Assembly: GCF_014699115.1 (NCBI RefSeq)
Contig: NZ_JACXAD010000006.1
Location: 179,868-243,867 of the forward strand
Source of the DNA: Hymenobacter montanus
GTDB lineage: Bacteria > Bacteroidota > Bacteroidia > Cytophagales > Hymenobacteraceae
Length of the DNA stretch: 64,000 nt
Direction of reading: 5' to 3'
Both the position numbers and the translations under genes were made by a program. This document shows positions 46,411 to 55,906 of this stretch, piece after piece. How positions within the stretch are numbered: position 1 is the stretch's first letter; the number at the start of each line of letters is the position of its first letter. Below the pieces are notes generated by a model that was not told the DNA's origin, did no database searches, and saw only the letters and a program-made list of their open reading frames with translations.

Positions 46411-47817
46411 ATGTCCATCCGTCTTCGCCTTGCGCTCCAGTTCGGGTCTATTCTGGCCGTGACGCTGCTGCTGTTTGCGCTGGTTATCTACATCGCTACC
46501 GAGCAAGCACGGCAGGTGGTATTCACCCAAAGCCTTTTTCAGCGGGCCCTGGTGGTGGGCCACGCTTATGCCGATGCGCAGAATAGCAGTGCCAACGCGG
46601 GTAATCGGGCCTTGTACCGGCGCTACTTAGATCAGCTCTCCCGCACCCTGCCCGCCGAGCAAGGGCGGGTGTACGACGCGGCCAACCGGCTAGTATTTCA
46701 GGAGGGGCAGTACGTGGGCAAGGGGGTGCCGGCCGCGTGGCTGACCCGGGTGCGCCGCCACGGCCGGGCAGTGCTGGAACCCGAAACCAACTACCGGGCA
46801 ACCGTGGGCCTGCTGTACCACGATGCGCGCCTGGGCCCACTGGTAGTAGTGGCCTGCTCAGTGGATGAAGACAGCCGCCAGCAACTGCGGCATCTCCGGC
46901 AGCTACTGGGGGCGGGCTTGCTGGCCGCCCTGGTGGTGACGGGCATTGGCAGCTGGTTTTTCGCGGGTCAGGCCCTGCGGCCACTGCGCCAGATGGTGCA
47001 GGAGGTCGACGGCATTACCGCTACCGACCTGAGCCAGCGGCTGACTCAGGGGGCGGGCCCGATCGATGAGATTGGTCGCCTGGCCCAACGGTTTAACCGC
47101 CTGCTCGACCGCCTGGAATCGGCGTTTGCCGGCCAACGTACCTTCGTGCGCGACGCTTCCCACGAGCTACGGACGCCCCTCACGGCCCTGATTGGCGAGC
47201 TGGAAGTGGCCTTGCTACAGGCAGACCGCCCCCCCGCCGAGTACCGCCGCGTGTTACAAAGCACGCTCGACTCGGCCCGGCGGCTCAACGAGCTCACCAG
47301 CGGGCTGCTGCAGATTGCCCGCGCCTCCGACGACCCCTCGCAGGTGCCCATGACGACCGTGCACCTGGACGAATTGCTGCTGCAAGCCCATGAGCAGCTC
47401 TTACACCGCCATCCCACCTGTCGCGTCGACCTGAATTTTGGTGATGCCGACGAGAGCAGCTGGTTTGCCGTGCGCGGGAACGAAGCCCTGCTGCTGTCGG
47501 CCGTGCTGAACGTGCTCGACAACGCGTGCAAGTTTTCGGCCGACCAGGGGGGCACCGTTACGGCCTCGCTGAGCCTGACCGATTCCACTATTACCCTGCT
47601 CGTGGTCGACGAAGGGCCCGGACTGACCGCGACGGATTTACAGCGGGTTTTTGTGCCCTTCTTTCGGGCCGCCACAACCCGTACCGTACCCGGCCACGGC
47701 ATTGGCTTGCCCTTGGCCGCCCGCATCATGGAGCTGCACGGCGGTACTGTGGGCGTGGAAAGCGAACCAGGCCGCGGCACCCAGGTGAGTCTGGAATGGC
47801 CTCGAGCGCGATATTAA
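46411..47817 (+). CDS. sensor histidine kinase
   Basis: A 468-residue membrane kinase. TM1 at residues ~9-29, a periplasmic sensor region to ~160, TM2 at ~163-185 (LLGAGLLAALVVTGIGSWFFAG), HAMP linker to ~240, HisKA with His251 in FVRDASHELRTPLTAL, and a HATPase_c domain with N box (LNVLDNACKFSA), G1 (VVDEGPGL), F box and G2 (GHGIGLPLAARIMELHGG). It resembles CusS/heavy-metal sensor kinases and should phosphorylate the regulator encoded upstream. The stimulus is unknown. Confidence 0.93.
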   Translation: MSIRLRLALQFGSILAVTLLLFALVIYIATEQARQVVFTQSLFQRALVVGHAYADAQNSSANAGNRALYRRYLDQLSRTLPAEQGRVYDAANRLVFQEGQYVGKGVPAAWLTRVRRHGRAVLEPETNYRATVGLLYHDARLGPLVVVACSVDEDSRQQLRHLRQLLGAGLLAALVVTGIGSWFFAGQALRPLRQMVQEVDGITATDLSQRLTQGAGPIDEIGRLAQRFNRLLDRLESAFAGQRTFVRDASHELRTPLTALIGELEVALLQADRPPAEYRRVLQSTLDSARRLNELTSGLLQIARASDDPSQVPMTTVHLDELLLQAHEQLLHRHPTCRVDLNFGDADESSWFAVRGNEALLLSAVLNVLDNACKFSADQGGTVTASLSLTDSTITLLVVDEGPGLTATDLQRVFVPFFRAATTRTVPGHGIGLPLAARIMELHGGTVGVESEPGRGTQVSLEWPRARY

Positions 47818-47845
47818 ACCACATATATCAGTTTTAACAGCGTGC

Positions 47846-48251
47846 ATGCAATGGCAGTTAGGCTGGGCGCAGTTCACGCCCTTTATCGTCACCAGCTTAG
47901 CCGTGCTCTTCACCGATTTGCTTAGAGGAGTTAGAACAAGCCTGGCGGTCGGCTTCTGCTTCATCCTGAAAGCCAACGCCGAACAAGCCTACTTCCCGAA
48001 ACCTAACGTGGACCACGACCATCCCGACACCGTCCACCTGCAATTATCGGAGCACGTATCGTTCCTCAACAAAGCCAGCATCGTAAATACCCTGGAGCGA
48101 CTGCTACACGGGAGCCACATCATCGACGGCACCAAATCGGTCGATATCGACCACCAAGTGCTTGAGGTCATCGAATCGTTTCGGCGGGTTGCCCCTGAGC
48201 GTGACCCTGGAGCTGCGCGGCATTCGCATTGCAGCCGTGGCCGGACACTAA
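47846..48251 (+). pseudogene. SulP-family anion transporter remnant (last helix and STAS domain)
   Basis: The translation FTPFIVTSLAVLFTDLLRGV...FCFILKANAEQAYF matches the last membrane helix and linker of SulP transporters, then HLQLSEHVSFLNKASIVNTLERL, HIIDGTKSVDIDHQVLEVIESF is the STAS domain. At about 48185 the frame shifts; GLPLSVTLELRGIRIAAVAGH continues the domain in the next frame and ends with TAA at 48249-48251. The ten or more upstream helices are missing. SulP genes often stand next to carbonic anhydrase, as here, so this was probably a bicarbonate-uptake partner that has been lost. Confidence 0.75.
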
Positions 48252-48395
48252 GCCTTGCCACCCCCACCGGGCGCCCGCTATGCCTTGCGCGCCCTCTGGC
48301 CAGTTGAATGAGGTGGGTGTTAATTGTCGTTTTTGCTGGCGCCCCGGGTCCGTTTCCCGTAAACAGAACGGTTTGCGCCTTTACTTTGATTTTCT

Positions 48396-49073
48396 ATGGA
48401 ACACATTCTGGAAGGCAACCGCCGCTGGGTAGCAACCAAACTCGCCGAAGACCCCGAGTATTTTCACAAGCTGTCCGTGGGCCAGAAGCCCCGCTATCTG
48501 TTCATTGGCTGCTCCGACTCGCGGGTGCCGGGCAGTGCCATCACCGGCACCGGGCCGGGCGAGATGTTCACCCACCGCAACATTGCCAACGTGGTGGTAC
48601 ACACCGACATGAATTTGCTCTCGGTGCTGCAGTACGCCGTGGAAGTGCTGGAAGTTGAAGTCATTCTGGTGGTGGGGCACTACGGCTGCGGGGGGGTAGC
48701 AGCAGCAGCTTCCAGCAAGCAGTATGGCTTGATTGACAACTGGCTGACCAACGTGCGCGATGTGGTGCGCCTGCACGAAGCCGAGCTCCTACGCATCAAG
48801 GACGTCAACGAGCGCCTGCGTCGTCTCGTCGAGCTCAATGTCATTGAGCAGGTGCGCAACCTGGCCAAAACCAGCATTATCCAGAACGCTCGTAAGAGGC
48901 CCAATCCGCCCAAGCTCCACGGCCTGGTGTACGACCTGCACGAGGGCTTGCTGAAAGACCTGGAAGCAGACACCGAGGAGCTGGACGAGTTCGACCACAT
49001 CTACAGCACCGATGCCCCCGAGGAAAAGGCCCCGGAGGCAGGGGCGGAGAAGTCCGCGCCCACCGAGGAATAA
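48396..49073 (+). CDS. beta-class carbonic anhydrase
   Basis: A 225-residue zinc enzyme that interconverts CO2 and bicarbonate. Zinc ligands Cys39 (IGCSDSRVPG, with the Asp41-Arg43 dyad), His95 and Cys98 (VVGHYGCGGV). VHTDMNLLSVLQYAVEVLEVEVILVV is the conserved core. A C-terminal tail of about 25 acidic residues (TEELDEFDHIYSTDAPEEK...) is an addition. It follows the SulP remnant and is followed by a strong two-way terminator. Confidence 0.94.
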   Translation: MEHILEGNRRWVATKLAEDPEYFHKLSVGQKPRYLFIGCSDSRVPGSAITGTGPGEMFTHRNIANVVVHTDMNLLSVLQYAVEVLEVEVILVVGHYGCGGVAAAASSKQYGLIDNWLTNVRDVVRLHEAELLRIKDVNERLRRLVELNVIEQVRNLAKTSIIQNARKRPNPPKLHGLVYDLHEGLLKDLEADTEELDEFDHIYSTDAPEEKAPEAGAEKSAPTEE

Positions 49074-49104
49074 GTTCACTAATTGTTTCGTAGTCTTTTT
49101 TACG

Positions 49105-49146
49105 CAACAAAAGAGCCCGCAGCAACTGCTGCGGGCTCTTTTGTTG
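49105..49146. terminator. bidirectional Rho-independent terminator
   Basis: CAACAAAAGAGCCCGCAGC (49105-49123) is perfectly complementary to 49128-49146, loop of four bases. The A/T-rich outer stem gives a T-run in both directions, serving the convergent carbonic anhydrase and M1 peptidase genes. Confidence 0.92.
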
Positions 49147-49174
49147 GCTGCGGCGCCGCCTGAGGTAGTCAGGT

Positions 49175-51661
49175 TTATTTGGCGGCTTGAATTTCCTCGG
49201 TGGCTCTGGCAACGACTTGTTGGGCGTCGGTGGCATGGGCGCGGCCGGCTTGGGCCTTGGCCGTAACTTGTAGCAAGGCCAGCACGGGCTGGTCGGCCCC
49301 GTAAGCCTTGTACTTGATGGCGAGGTCCTTCAGCCGGGTTACGCCTTCGCTGAATGCGGTGGGGTCGTCGAGGCGGCCGAGCATGCCGGCCAGCGGTTCG
49401 AGCAGGTTGAATTTGCCCTGGGGACGGGCCGCGTCGAACTGGTCGCGCACGTAGGGCCACTGCGCCAGGCTACCATGTTGGGCATATACCTCAACCACGG
49501 CTTGCGTCAGGGCGGCATGACCGTCCTTTTCGTACGCTTTGGCGCGGGCCAGGGCCTCGGCGGGCTGCACGGCTCCCAGCGCCTGCAGGGCGGCCCCCTG
49601 CACGTTGTAGGACGGGCTGTTGAGCTGCCGGGTGACGTACTTCACGTCTTGCTTGTCCTTCAATTGAGCCAGGGCCGTGAGCAGGGGGGTCAGCACCGCG
49701 GTGTTTTTCTCAGTAGCCGCCAGCTTACGCAGGGCGGGGGCAGCGGCTTTGGCTCCGCTTTTATCGTCGAGCTTCAGGGCTTCAATCGCCGTCCGGCGCA
49801 TGCTGTAGTACCGGTCGTTGAGGGCTGCCAGCAGCACCCCCCGGGCCGCCGCGTTGCTGGTTTGCTCTTTGGCCGCAGCGTCCACTGCTTCGCGCCGGTC
49901 CACGAACAAGGGGGCGTGGTGGTACTGGTACACCCAGTCGCTCATCGGCTTGTTGTCGGTTTTCAGCCAGAGCAGCTTTTTGTTGGCATCCACGTTTACC
50001 AGGGCGGGTTTGGCCGGTAGGGGCATGGTGAAGGTTTGAGTGGTTTCAGTCATCACCACGGACTGGTGCTGCACCTTGCCACCCACGTAGTAATCGATGG
50101 TGAAGGGCAGGCGGAAAGGCCGGCCCCCCTGGGTCTGCTCCACGGTCACGGACTGCATCTTCCGGGCCGCGTCCCAGGCGTAGGTGATGGTCACTACGGG
50201 GTGGCCGGGGGCGTAATACCACTGGTTGAAAAACCAGTTCAGGTCCTGGCCCGACACGGCTTCGAAGGCCAGGCGCAGCTGGTGGGCTTCGCCGTTGCTG
50301 AGGGCGTTGTCTTTCAGGTATTTCTGCAGGCCGGCGAAGAAGACGTCATCGCCCAGGTAGGTGCGCAGCATGTCCATGATGGCGCCACCTTTCTGGTAGC
50401 TCACCAGGTCGAACACTTCTTCCTGCTGGTCGTAGTGGAAGCGCACCAGGGGTTTGGTGGCATCGCGCGGGCTGGCCAGGTAGCGTCGCAGGTAGGTGTA
50501 GTAGTGGGCATCGGCCGCCTCGCGCCCGTATTTATGCTCGGCGTAAAGCCCTTCGGAGAAGTCGGCCATGGTCTCGTTCACGGTGATGTTAGCCCAGGAC
50601 TCGGCCGTTACGTAGTCGCCGAACCACTGGTGGAACAGCTCGTGGGCGATGGTCGACTCGTTGCTGTACTCCCGGTCGAGCAGCTCGCGGTCGGTGAACT
50701 GCATGTGTTCGCCGTGCAGGGTGGCGGTAGTGTTCTCCATGGCCCCGCTCACGTAGTCGCGGCACACGATCTGGCTGTATTTATGCCAGGGGTACTCCAC
50801 GCCGAGGCGAGTGGAGAAGAACTCCAGCATGTCGGGCGTGTTACCGAAAATCTGCTTGGCGAAGGGCGCGTACTTGGGCTCCAAGTAGTAGCTCACTTCC
50901 TTGCTCCGCCAGGTGTCTTTGTAGATTTTGAAGTCGCCCACGGCCATCATGAACAAGTAGGGCGAGTGGGGCAGGTCCATCTTCCAGGTGTCGGTACGCA
51001 GGCCGGGCCCGGCGGGCTGCTGGCTCACCAGCTGGCCGTTGGAGAGCGTAACGTACTTGCTGGGTACAGTCAGGCTGATTTCCTGGGTGGTTTTCTGGTT
51101 GGGCCGGTCAATGGTTGGGAACCAGGCCGACGAGGCTTCGGTCTCGCCCTGCGTCCAGATCTGCACCGGCTTGCCCGCCACGGCACTGTCGGGATTAATG
51201 AAATACAGGCCCTTGGCGTCGGTGATGGCCGCGCTGCCCTGCGTTTTCAACTCATCGGGCTTGGCCGTGTAGTCGAGGTAGATGGTGTAGGTCTCGCCGG
51301 GCTTAAAGGTTTTGCCCAGGCTGATGCGCAGGTTGGCCGCGTCGGTGTAGGTGTATTTCAGAGGTTGGGGCTGGTTGCCGTTCATCAGGGCCACCGTCTT
51401 GATGTCCATGCCCTTGGCGTCGAGCCGCAGCGAGTCGGTGGGGTAGGCGTGGGGCTTGAGCGTGACCCACTCCTTGCCGTAGAGGTAGCGCTTGGCATAG
51501 TCGAAGCGCACGTCGAGCTTGGTGTGAACCAAGTCGTTGATCTTAGTGGCCGAAGCGCGATACGGCGCTTCGGCCTGCGCGGCGGGTGGGGTAGGGGCTT
51601 GCGCCAGGGCCGAATCGACGGCCACCAGGCCCAGCAGGCCCGACACAAAAAGGTGCTTCAT
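49175..51661 (-). CDS. M1-family zinc aminopeptidase, secreted
   Basis: An 828-residue protein. Signal peptide residues 1-20 (LLGLVAVDSALAQA). Exopeptidase motif GAMENTT at ~304, zinc motif His340-Glu341-x2-His344 in HELFHQWFGD with the third ligand Glu363 (NETMADF). The N-terminal beta domain precedes it, and from about residue 600 HEAT-like helical repeats follow (AARGVLLAALNDRYYSMRRTAIEALKL, LRKLAATEKNTAVLTPLLTALAQL). It removes N-terminal residues from peptides in the periplasm or outside. Alone in its transcript. Confidence 0.94.
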   Translation of the reverse strand: MKHLFVSGLLGLVAVDSALAQAPTPPAAQAEAPYRASATKINDLVHTKLDVRFDYAKRYLYGKEWVTLKPHAYPTDSLRLDAKGMDIKTVALMNGNQPQPLKYTYTDAANLRISLGKTFKPGETYTIYLDYTAKPDELKTQGSAAITDAKGLYFINPDSAVAGKPVQIWTQGETEASSAWFPTIDRPNQKTTQEISLTVPSKYVTLSNGQLVSQQPAGPGLRTDTWKMDLPHSPYLFMMAVGDFKIYKDTWRSKEVSYYLEPKYAPFAKQIFGNTPDMLEFFSTRLGVEYPWHKYSQIVCRDYVSGAMENTTATLHGEHMQFTDRELLDREYSNESTIAHELFHQWFGDYVTAESWANITVNETMADFSEGLYAEHKYGREAADAHYYTYLRRYLASPRDATKPLVRFHYDQQEEVFDLVSYQKGGAIMDMLRTYLGDDVFFAGLQKYLKDNALSNGEAHQLRLAFEAVSGQDLNWFFNQWYYAPGHPVVTITYAWDAARKMQSVTVEQTQGGRPFRLPFTIDYYVGGKVQHQSVVMTETTQTFTMPLPAKPALVNVDANKKLLWLKTDNKPMSDWVYQYHHAPLFVDRREAVDAAAKEQTSNAAARGVLLAALNDRYYSMRRTAIEALKLDDKSGAKAAAPALRKLAATEKNTAVLTPLLTALAQLKDKQDVKYVTRQLNSPSYNVQGAALQALGAVQPAEALARAKAYEKDGHAALTQAVVEVYAQHGSLAQWPYVRDQFDAARPQGKFNLLEPLAGMLGRLDDPTAFSEGVTRLKDLAIKYKAYGADQPVLALLQVTAKAQAGRAHATDAQQVVARATEEIQAAK

Positions 51662-51820
51662 TGAAAACTGTAGTGAGTAAAAACAGGAGCTTGCGGGAAG
51701 GACGGGCCAGGGCCGATAACGTTGCCCATCCGGCCACGAAAGTAGCGCGCCGGGAGGGGCCGTATTCCGATGTACCCCTCTGAAGTGCGGGGCGCGGGCT
51801 GCGCGCTCCGGCTCGAGCCG

Positions 51821-51828
51821 TAAGTTTG
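51821..51828 (+). promoter_or_regulatory. possible -7 box (TAAGTTTG) of the TonB receptor gene
   Basis: Exact fit to TAnnTTTG, 23 bases before the ATG at 51852. No clear TTTG box about 20 bases upstream, so the assignment rests on one element. Confidence 0.4.
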
Positions 51829-51851
51829 TGGCCTCATCAACTGCCTCCTGA

Positions 51852-53816
51852 ATGCGACTTAAGAGCTACGCCACCTTCTTCCTCTGCCCCTTTTTCACCT
51901 TTAATGCGCTGGCCCAGACGCCCGCCGACAGCAGCCGCGCCCTGCGCGAAGTCACGGTGTACGCCTCCCGCCTGAGCCAGCCCGGCAACCAGACCGGGCA
52001 CGCCGTTACGGTAGTTCCCGGCGCCAGCCTGGCCCGCTACCCCGTTAATTCGCTCGACGACCTGCTCCGCTGCCTGCCGGCGCTGGAGATCCAGAGCCGG
52101 GGCAGCTTCGGGGCTCAGGCCGACGTGAGCTTGCGGGGCAGCACCTTCAACCAAGTGCTTTTTCTGCTCGATGGCCTGCGCCTGAACGACCCGCTCACGG
52201 GTCACTTTGGGGCCTACCTGCCCATCACCCCGGCCGAGATTGAGCAGATTGAAATCATCCGCGGGGCCGGGGCCGCGCTCTACGGCCCCGATGCCGTGGG
52301 TGGGGTCATCAACATCGTCACCAAAACGTTCGCGGCTACCGAGCGCCGCCACGAGGCCGAGCTCACCAGCACTATCCTGCGCGGCGAGTGGAACCTGTGG
52401 CACACTAGCACCGGCGGCTTCCTGGCCCAGGACCGCCTGCGCCTGGGCGGCGGCATTCTGCTGAACACCACCGACGGCCAGCTGCGCGACGCCCCCAGCA
52501 CCTCGCGCAGCGATGTCCGTCTGAAAACCTACTCGCTCTCGGCGGCCTACGAGCTCACGCCCCGGCTGAGCCTGGCCGCCCGCGCCAGCCTCGACCGCCG
52601 TGATTACAGCGCCCAATACTTCTACACCACCAGTCTGGCGGACCAAGCCCGCGAAACCACCAACAAGGACTGGTACCAGGGACAAGTTCGCTACCAGCAC
52701 AACGAGCGCGCCCGCACCGAGGCCCAGGTTTCGACCAGCCGGGGCACCGATTACTACCTGTTCACGCCCACGTCGGTGGCCAGCGACCACCTCACGCGCT
52801 ACACCAACGTGCTCGTCAGCCACCAGCAGCAGTTCTCCGCCCAGGTGCGGGCCACGCTCGGCGGCCAGGCCGACCGGCGCGCCGTGGTGAGCAACGATCG
52901 CGGCAACCACGCGCAATGGCACTACGCCGCCTTCGGGGTCGTGGCCCTGACGCCTACCTCCGGACTGGCCCTCACCGGCGGCCTGCGCCTCGACCACGAC
53001 CAGGCCTACGGCACCGAGCTGGTACCGCAGCTCAACGTGAGCCAGCAAGTGGGCGACGTGCTGACCGTGCGCGGGGCCATTGGCCGGGCTATTCGGGCCC
53101 CCGATTTCACCGAGCGCTACAACTCGAACGGCCGGGCCGGCATCGTGCCCAGTGGCTTCAACGTGGGCAACGCCGGTTTGCAGGCCGAGCGCACGCTAAA
53201 CTATGAAGTTGGTGCCGACTACCACCCCGTGCCCGGCCTCACGGCTAAAATCACGGGCTTCCGGCGCAAGGGCAACAACCAGATCGATTACGTGCCCACG
53301 CCGGGCGCCCAGGTTATCGAAGCCAGCGGGCTCACCAACCTCAGCGCGGCGGCTACCTACCGCTACGCCCAAAACCTGTTCGACGTGACCACCCAGGGGC
53401 TGGAAACGGAGCTGGCCTACACCCAGGCCCTCACTCCTAAAACCCGGCTCGACGGCAGCGTGGGTTACACGTACGTGCGCGTGGCCAACGCCGAAAACAT
53501 TGCCTCGCAGTACCTGGCCAACATTGCCCGCCACGTGGTTTCGGGCACGGTCGGGCTCACCTCCAACCGCGTCAATGGCAGCCTCAGTGGCCTTTGGAAG
53601 CAACGCGACGCCAATGCCGCGGCGCTCATCAACCGCACCCAGCGCCGGGAGTACGTGGTGTTCAACGCCCGGCTGGAAGTGGCGATGCTGCCGCAGCGGC
53701 TCTGGCTTACGGGCCAGGTCCAGAACCTGTTGAACGAGCAGTACGCGGATCTGCTGGGCGCCCAGATGCCTTCTCGGTGGCTGATGGGTGGCCTGCGGCT
53801 GGCGCTGCGGAAATAA
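51852..53816 (+). CDS. TonB-dependent outer-membrane receptor
   Basis: A 654-residue receptor. Signal peptide residues 1-21 (FFTFNALAQ). Plug domain ~35-160 with VNSLDDLLRCLPALEIQSRGSFGAQADVSLRGSTFNQVLFLLDGLRLNDPLTGHF and IEIIRGAGAALYGPDAVGGVINIVTK, typical of BtuB/FepA-like proteins; the rest is a 22-strand beta barrel ending RLALRK. No carboxypeptidase-like N-terminal domain, so it is not a SusC protein. A TonB box cannot be pinned down; ALREVTVYAS near residue 34 is a candidate. Ligand (metal chelate or cofactor) unknown. Confidence 0.92.
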   Translation: MRLKSYATFFLCPFFTFNALAQTPADSSRALREVTVYASRLSQPGNQTGHAVTVVPGASLARYPVNSLDDLLRCLPALEIQSRGSFGAQADVSLRGSTFNQVLFLLDGLRLNDPLTGHFGAYLPITPAEIEQIEIIRGAGAALYGPDAVGGVINIVTKTFAATERRHEAELTSTILRGEWNLWHTSTGGFLAQDRLRLGGGILLNTTDGQLRDAPSTSRSDVRLKTYSLSAAYELTPRLSLAARASLDRRDYSAQYFYTTSLADQARETTNKDWYQGQVRYQHNERARTEAQVSTSRGTDYYLFTPTSVASDHLTRYTNVLVSHQQQFSAQVRATLGGQADRRAVVSNDRGNHAQWHYAAFGVVALTPTSGLALTGGLRLDHDQAYGTELVPQLNVSQQVGDVLTVRGAIGRAIRAPDFTERYNSNGRAGIVPSGFNVGNAGLQAERTLNYEVGADYHPVPGLTAKITGFRRKGNNQIDYVPTPGAQVIEASGLTNLSAAATYRYAQNLFDVTTQGLETELAYTQALTPKTRLDGSVGYTYVRVANAENIASQYLANIARHVVSGTVGLTSNRVNGSLSGLWKQRDANAAALINRTQRREYVVFNARLEVAMLPQRLWLTGQVQNLLNEQYADLLGAQMPSRWLMGGLRLALRK

Positions 53817-54003
53817 GACGCCGGGGCGCTTAGCGGAGCGTAACCTACGCCCTACCGCTCGGCGCGCACCGGCCGCCAGCACCTACTTCTCCTTCTCGTA
53901 GAAGGGACAGCCTAACCTAGAGCGAAACCAAGCAAGGGCAATAATTATTTGCTGGATAAGCATTATCTGGTCATCAAATAGCAAGCAGCTCAGCATATTA
54001 CCT

Positions 54004-55101
54004 ATGACTCTCGACCAAGCTACTCCTTCAGATCAAGCTTCCGTTTCCGAGCAAGTAGCCGAGCTGATCCAATTGGTACGCTCCGGGGAAGAGACCAACA
54101 TTCAGCAAGCCTTGCAGTTAGCCAAGAGCTTAGGTAATCCGGCCACTTTCCGGCAGTACCTGGACGGCTTGCTCTCCCTTTACCAGCTCGCTTTTAGAAA
54201 CAAGCGCAAGACGCTGGATGCCGTCGACCTCACCCAGCTATTTCAACTCACCCGCCTAAAGATACCGGGGGGAAGAAAGCTTACTGCGCTGCCCGATAGC
54301 TTAGGAGAATTAAAAAACTTACGATCAATTGATTGCACTGATAACCAACTACAAACCTTACCTGAAAGTATTGGGCGGCTACCCCAGCTGAAATTGCTTG
54401 ATTGCGCCGGTAACCGACTACAAGTATTGCCTCAAAGCCTCGGAGCGTTACAAAACTTGCAAAAGCTCAGGTGCTTTGATAACCAACTCCAGGCCCTGCC
54501 TGAAAGCATAGAGCAGCTACAAAAATTGCGAACGCTCATTTGCGAACGGAACCAGCTACAAGCCCTACCCGAAAGCTTGGGAAAGCTAAAAAAAATAGAA
54601 GTACTATATTGTTCTGGCAATCAGATAAAAGCCTTGCCAAAAAGCCTCGGGCAGCTACAAACTCTGGAATTACTCGATTGTTGTGATAACCAGCTACAAG
54701 CTCTGCCTGAAAGCATAGAGCAGCTACGGAAATTGCAAACGCTCTATTGCAATAATAACCAGTTGCAAGCCCTGCCCGAAAGCATAGGGCAGTTACAAAA
54801 CTTACAACTGCTCGATTGCTATAACAACCAGCTACAAACCTTTCCAGAAAGCTTAGGGCAGCTGCAAAGCTTACGAAAGCTTGGTTGCTCTTATAACCAA
54901 CTGCAAGCCCTCCCCGAAAGTATAGGAGCGTTACTAAACTTAGAAGAACTCTATTGCGCTTCTAACCAGCTACCAGCCTTGCCGGAAAGCTTAGCGTCAT
55001 TGCCTAAGCTCACCAAGCTGGATGCCCGTGGTAATCCCTTCATTCATATCCCCTCCGCCTTACGCCAAAAGCCGGGGTTGAAATTACTGGTGGATGAATA
55101 A
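54004..55101 (+). CDS. leucine-rich-repeat protein with a cysteine ladder
   Basis: A 365-residue protein without signal peptide, so probably cytosolic. After an N-terminal helical domain (residues ~1-95, AELIQLVRSGEETNIQQALQLAKSLGN) come 11 tandem LRRs of exactly 23 residues from about residue 97 to 350 (consensus LPESIGQLQNLQLLDCYNNQ). Ten of the 11 repeats have Cys at position 16. The repeats are nearly identical at DNA level too, so they expanded recently. Function is likely protein binding; no catalytic domain is present. Base composition is more AT-rich than neighbours. Confidence 0.88.
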   Translation: MTLDQATPSDQASVSEQVAELIQLVRSGEETNIQQALQLAKSLGNPATFRQYLDGLLSLYQLAFRNKRKTLDAVDLTQLFQLTRLKIPGGRKLTALPDSLGELKNLRSIDCTDNQLQTLPESIGRLPQLKLLDCAGNRLQVLPQSLGALQNLQKLRCFDNQLQALPESIEQLQKLRTLICERNQLQALPESLGKLKKIEVLYCSGNQIKALPKSLGQLQTLELLDCCDNQLQALPESIEQLRKLQTLYCNNNQLQALPESIGQLQNLQLLDCYNNQLQTFPESLGQLQSLRKLGCSYNQLQALPESIGALLNLEELYCASNQLPALPESLASLPKLTKLDARGNPFIHIPSALRQKPGLKLLVDE

Positions 55102-55453
55102 AAGCGCAGGGGCTTGGTAGTTTATGCTTGGTCTTGCCTTGGGAAGCTCGTGCTTTTAACGAAACGACCATCTATGTGATAAGCATTCTCCGCTTATCAA
55201 CAGCTGCTCAATCTTATCAACCCACCAATATCTCAGCCCTGTTTCTTCCACTTATTTGACCTTACGCAAAAAGAAAGGAGTAGAATTATGGGTAAATTAA
55301 AGCATTTTTCCAGTCCGTGTCCACCATGTCTGGCTCCCCCTCTCCTGGGGAGAGGGGTTAGGTTTCACCGGCGGCGTCCGGTACACTGATCGGAGAACCG
55401 CTATAGTTACAGGAGTGAGCCGCTGGTAGCGGATTGAAGACCTGAGCTAGGAG

Positions 55454-55790
55454 CTAGAGGCTGTTATGAACTTGTAGTGAAATTTGGGGTATGGCAACCG
55501 TTCGCACCTGCCCCAGTGATATCCAAGACCGAGGAGAGGGCCTTCGTCGATCCGCTGGGCCAACTGCTACGCGTGGTCATCATCCCGGCCAGTGGTTAAA
55601 AAATCGCGGGCGAAACCGACTTTGTGCTGCTGCCCAAGCGCTGGGTGATCGAGTGCGGCTTTGCATGGCTGAGTCGTTTCCGCTGCCTGGCTTGAGCCGA
55701 GACGGCGAGCGCCTGAACAGCAACGGCATTCCGTGTTCTTTACTTCTATCCTGTTGGCCCGCCTCCCCGCAAGTTCATAACAGCCTCTAG
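55454..55790 (+). mobile_element. internally deleted IS5-family element
   Basis: Terminal inverted repeats of 17 bp, AGGCTGTTATGAACTTG (55458-55474) and its exact reverse complement (55770-55786), flanked by CTAG on both sides (likely target duplication). Inside, 55531-55683 reads with one stop as the end of an IS5-type transposase: [24 protein letters not shown], where the family has the DDE Glu in VIERxFAWL; here that R is C. Most of the transposase is missing, so it can only move in trans. Confidence 0.8.
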
Positions 55791-55849
55791 TGGACAAGTG
55801 GTCTTCGTTATCAACAGCGGTCAGAGCCGCGTTCCTGATCAACTCCTGT

Positions 55850-55881
55850 TTTGAAAGAGAGAGCCCTTTGTCTTACCTTTG
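55850..55881 (+). promoter_or_regulatory. Bacteroidetes promoter of the SAM riboswitch
   Basis: TTTG at 55850-55853, a 20-base spacer, then TACCTTTG at 55874-55881: an exact fit to the TTTG-N19-21-TAnnTTTG promoter of this phylum. Transcription should start a few bases after 55881, about 20 bases before the riboswitch. Confidence 0.75.
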
Positions 55882-55906
55882 GGCCATCAATTCTTTCGCC
55901 AAAGGA

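Noticed and set aside
50036..51664. 542-codon plus-strand frame opposite the M1 peptidase
   Set aside because: Antisense to a gene with intact zinc motif; no recognisable motif of its own.
51837..53048. 403-codon minus-strand frame opposite the TonB receptor
   Set aside because: Antisense shadow, no signal peptide or domain.
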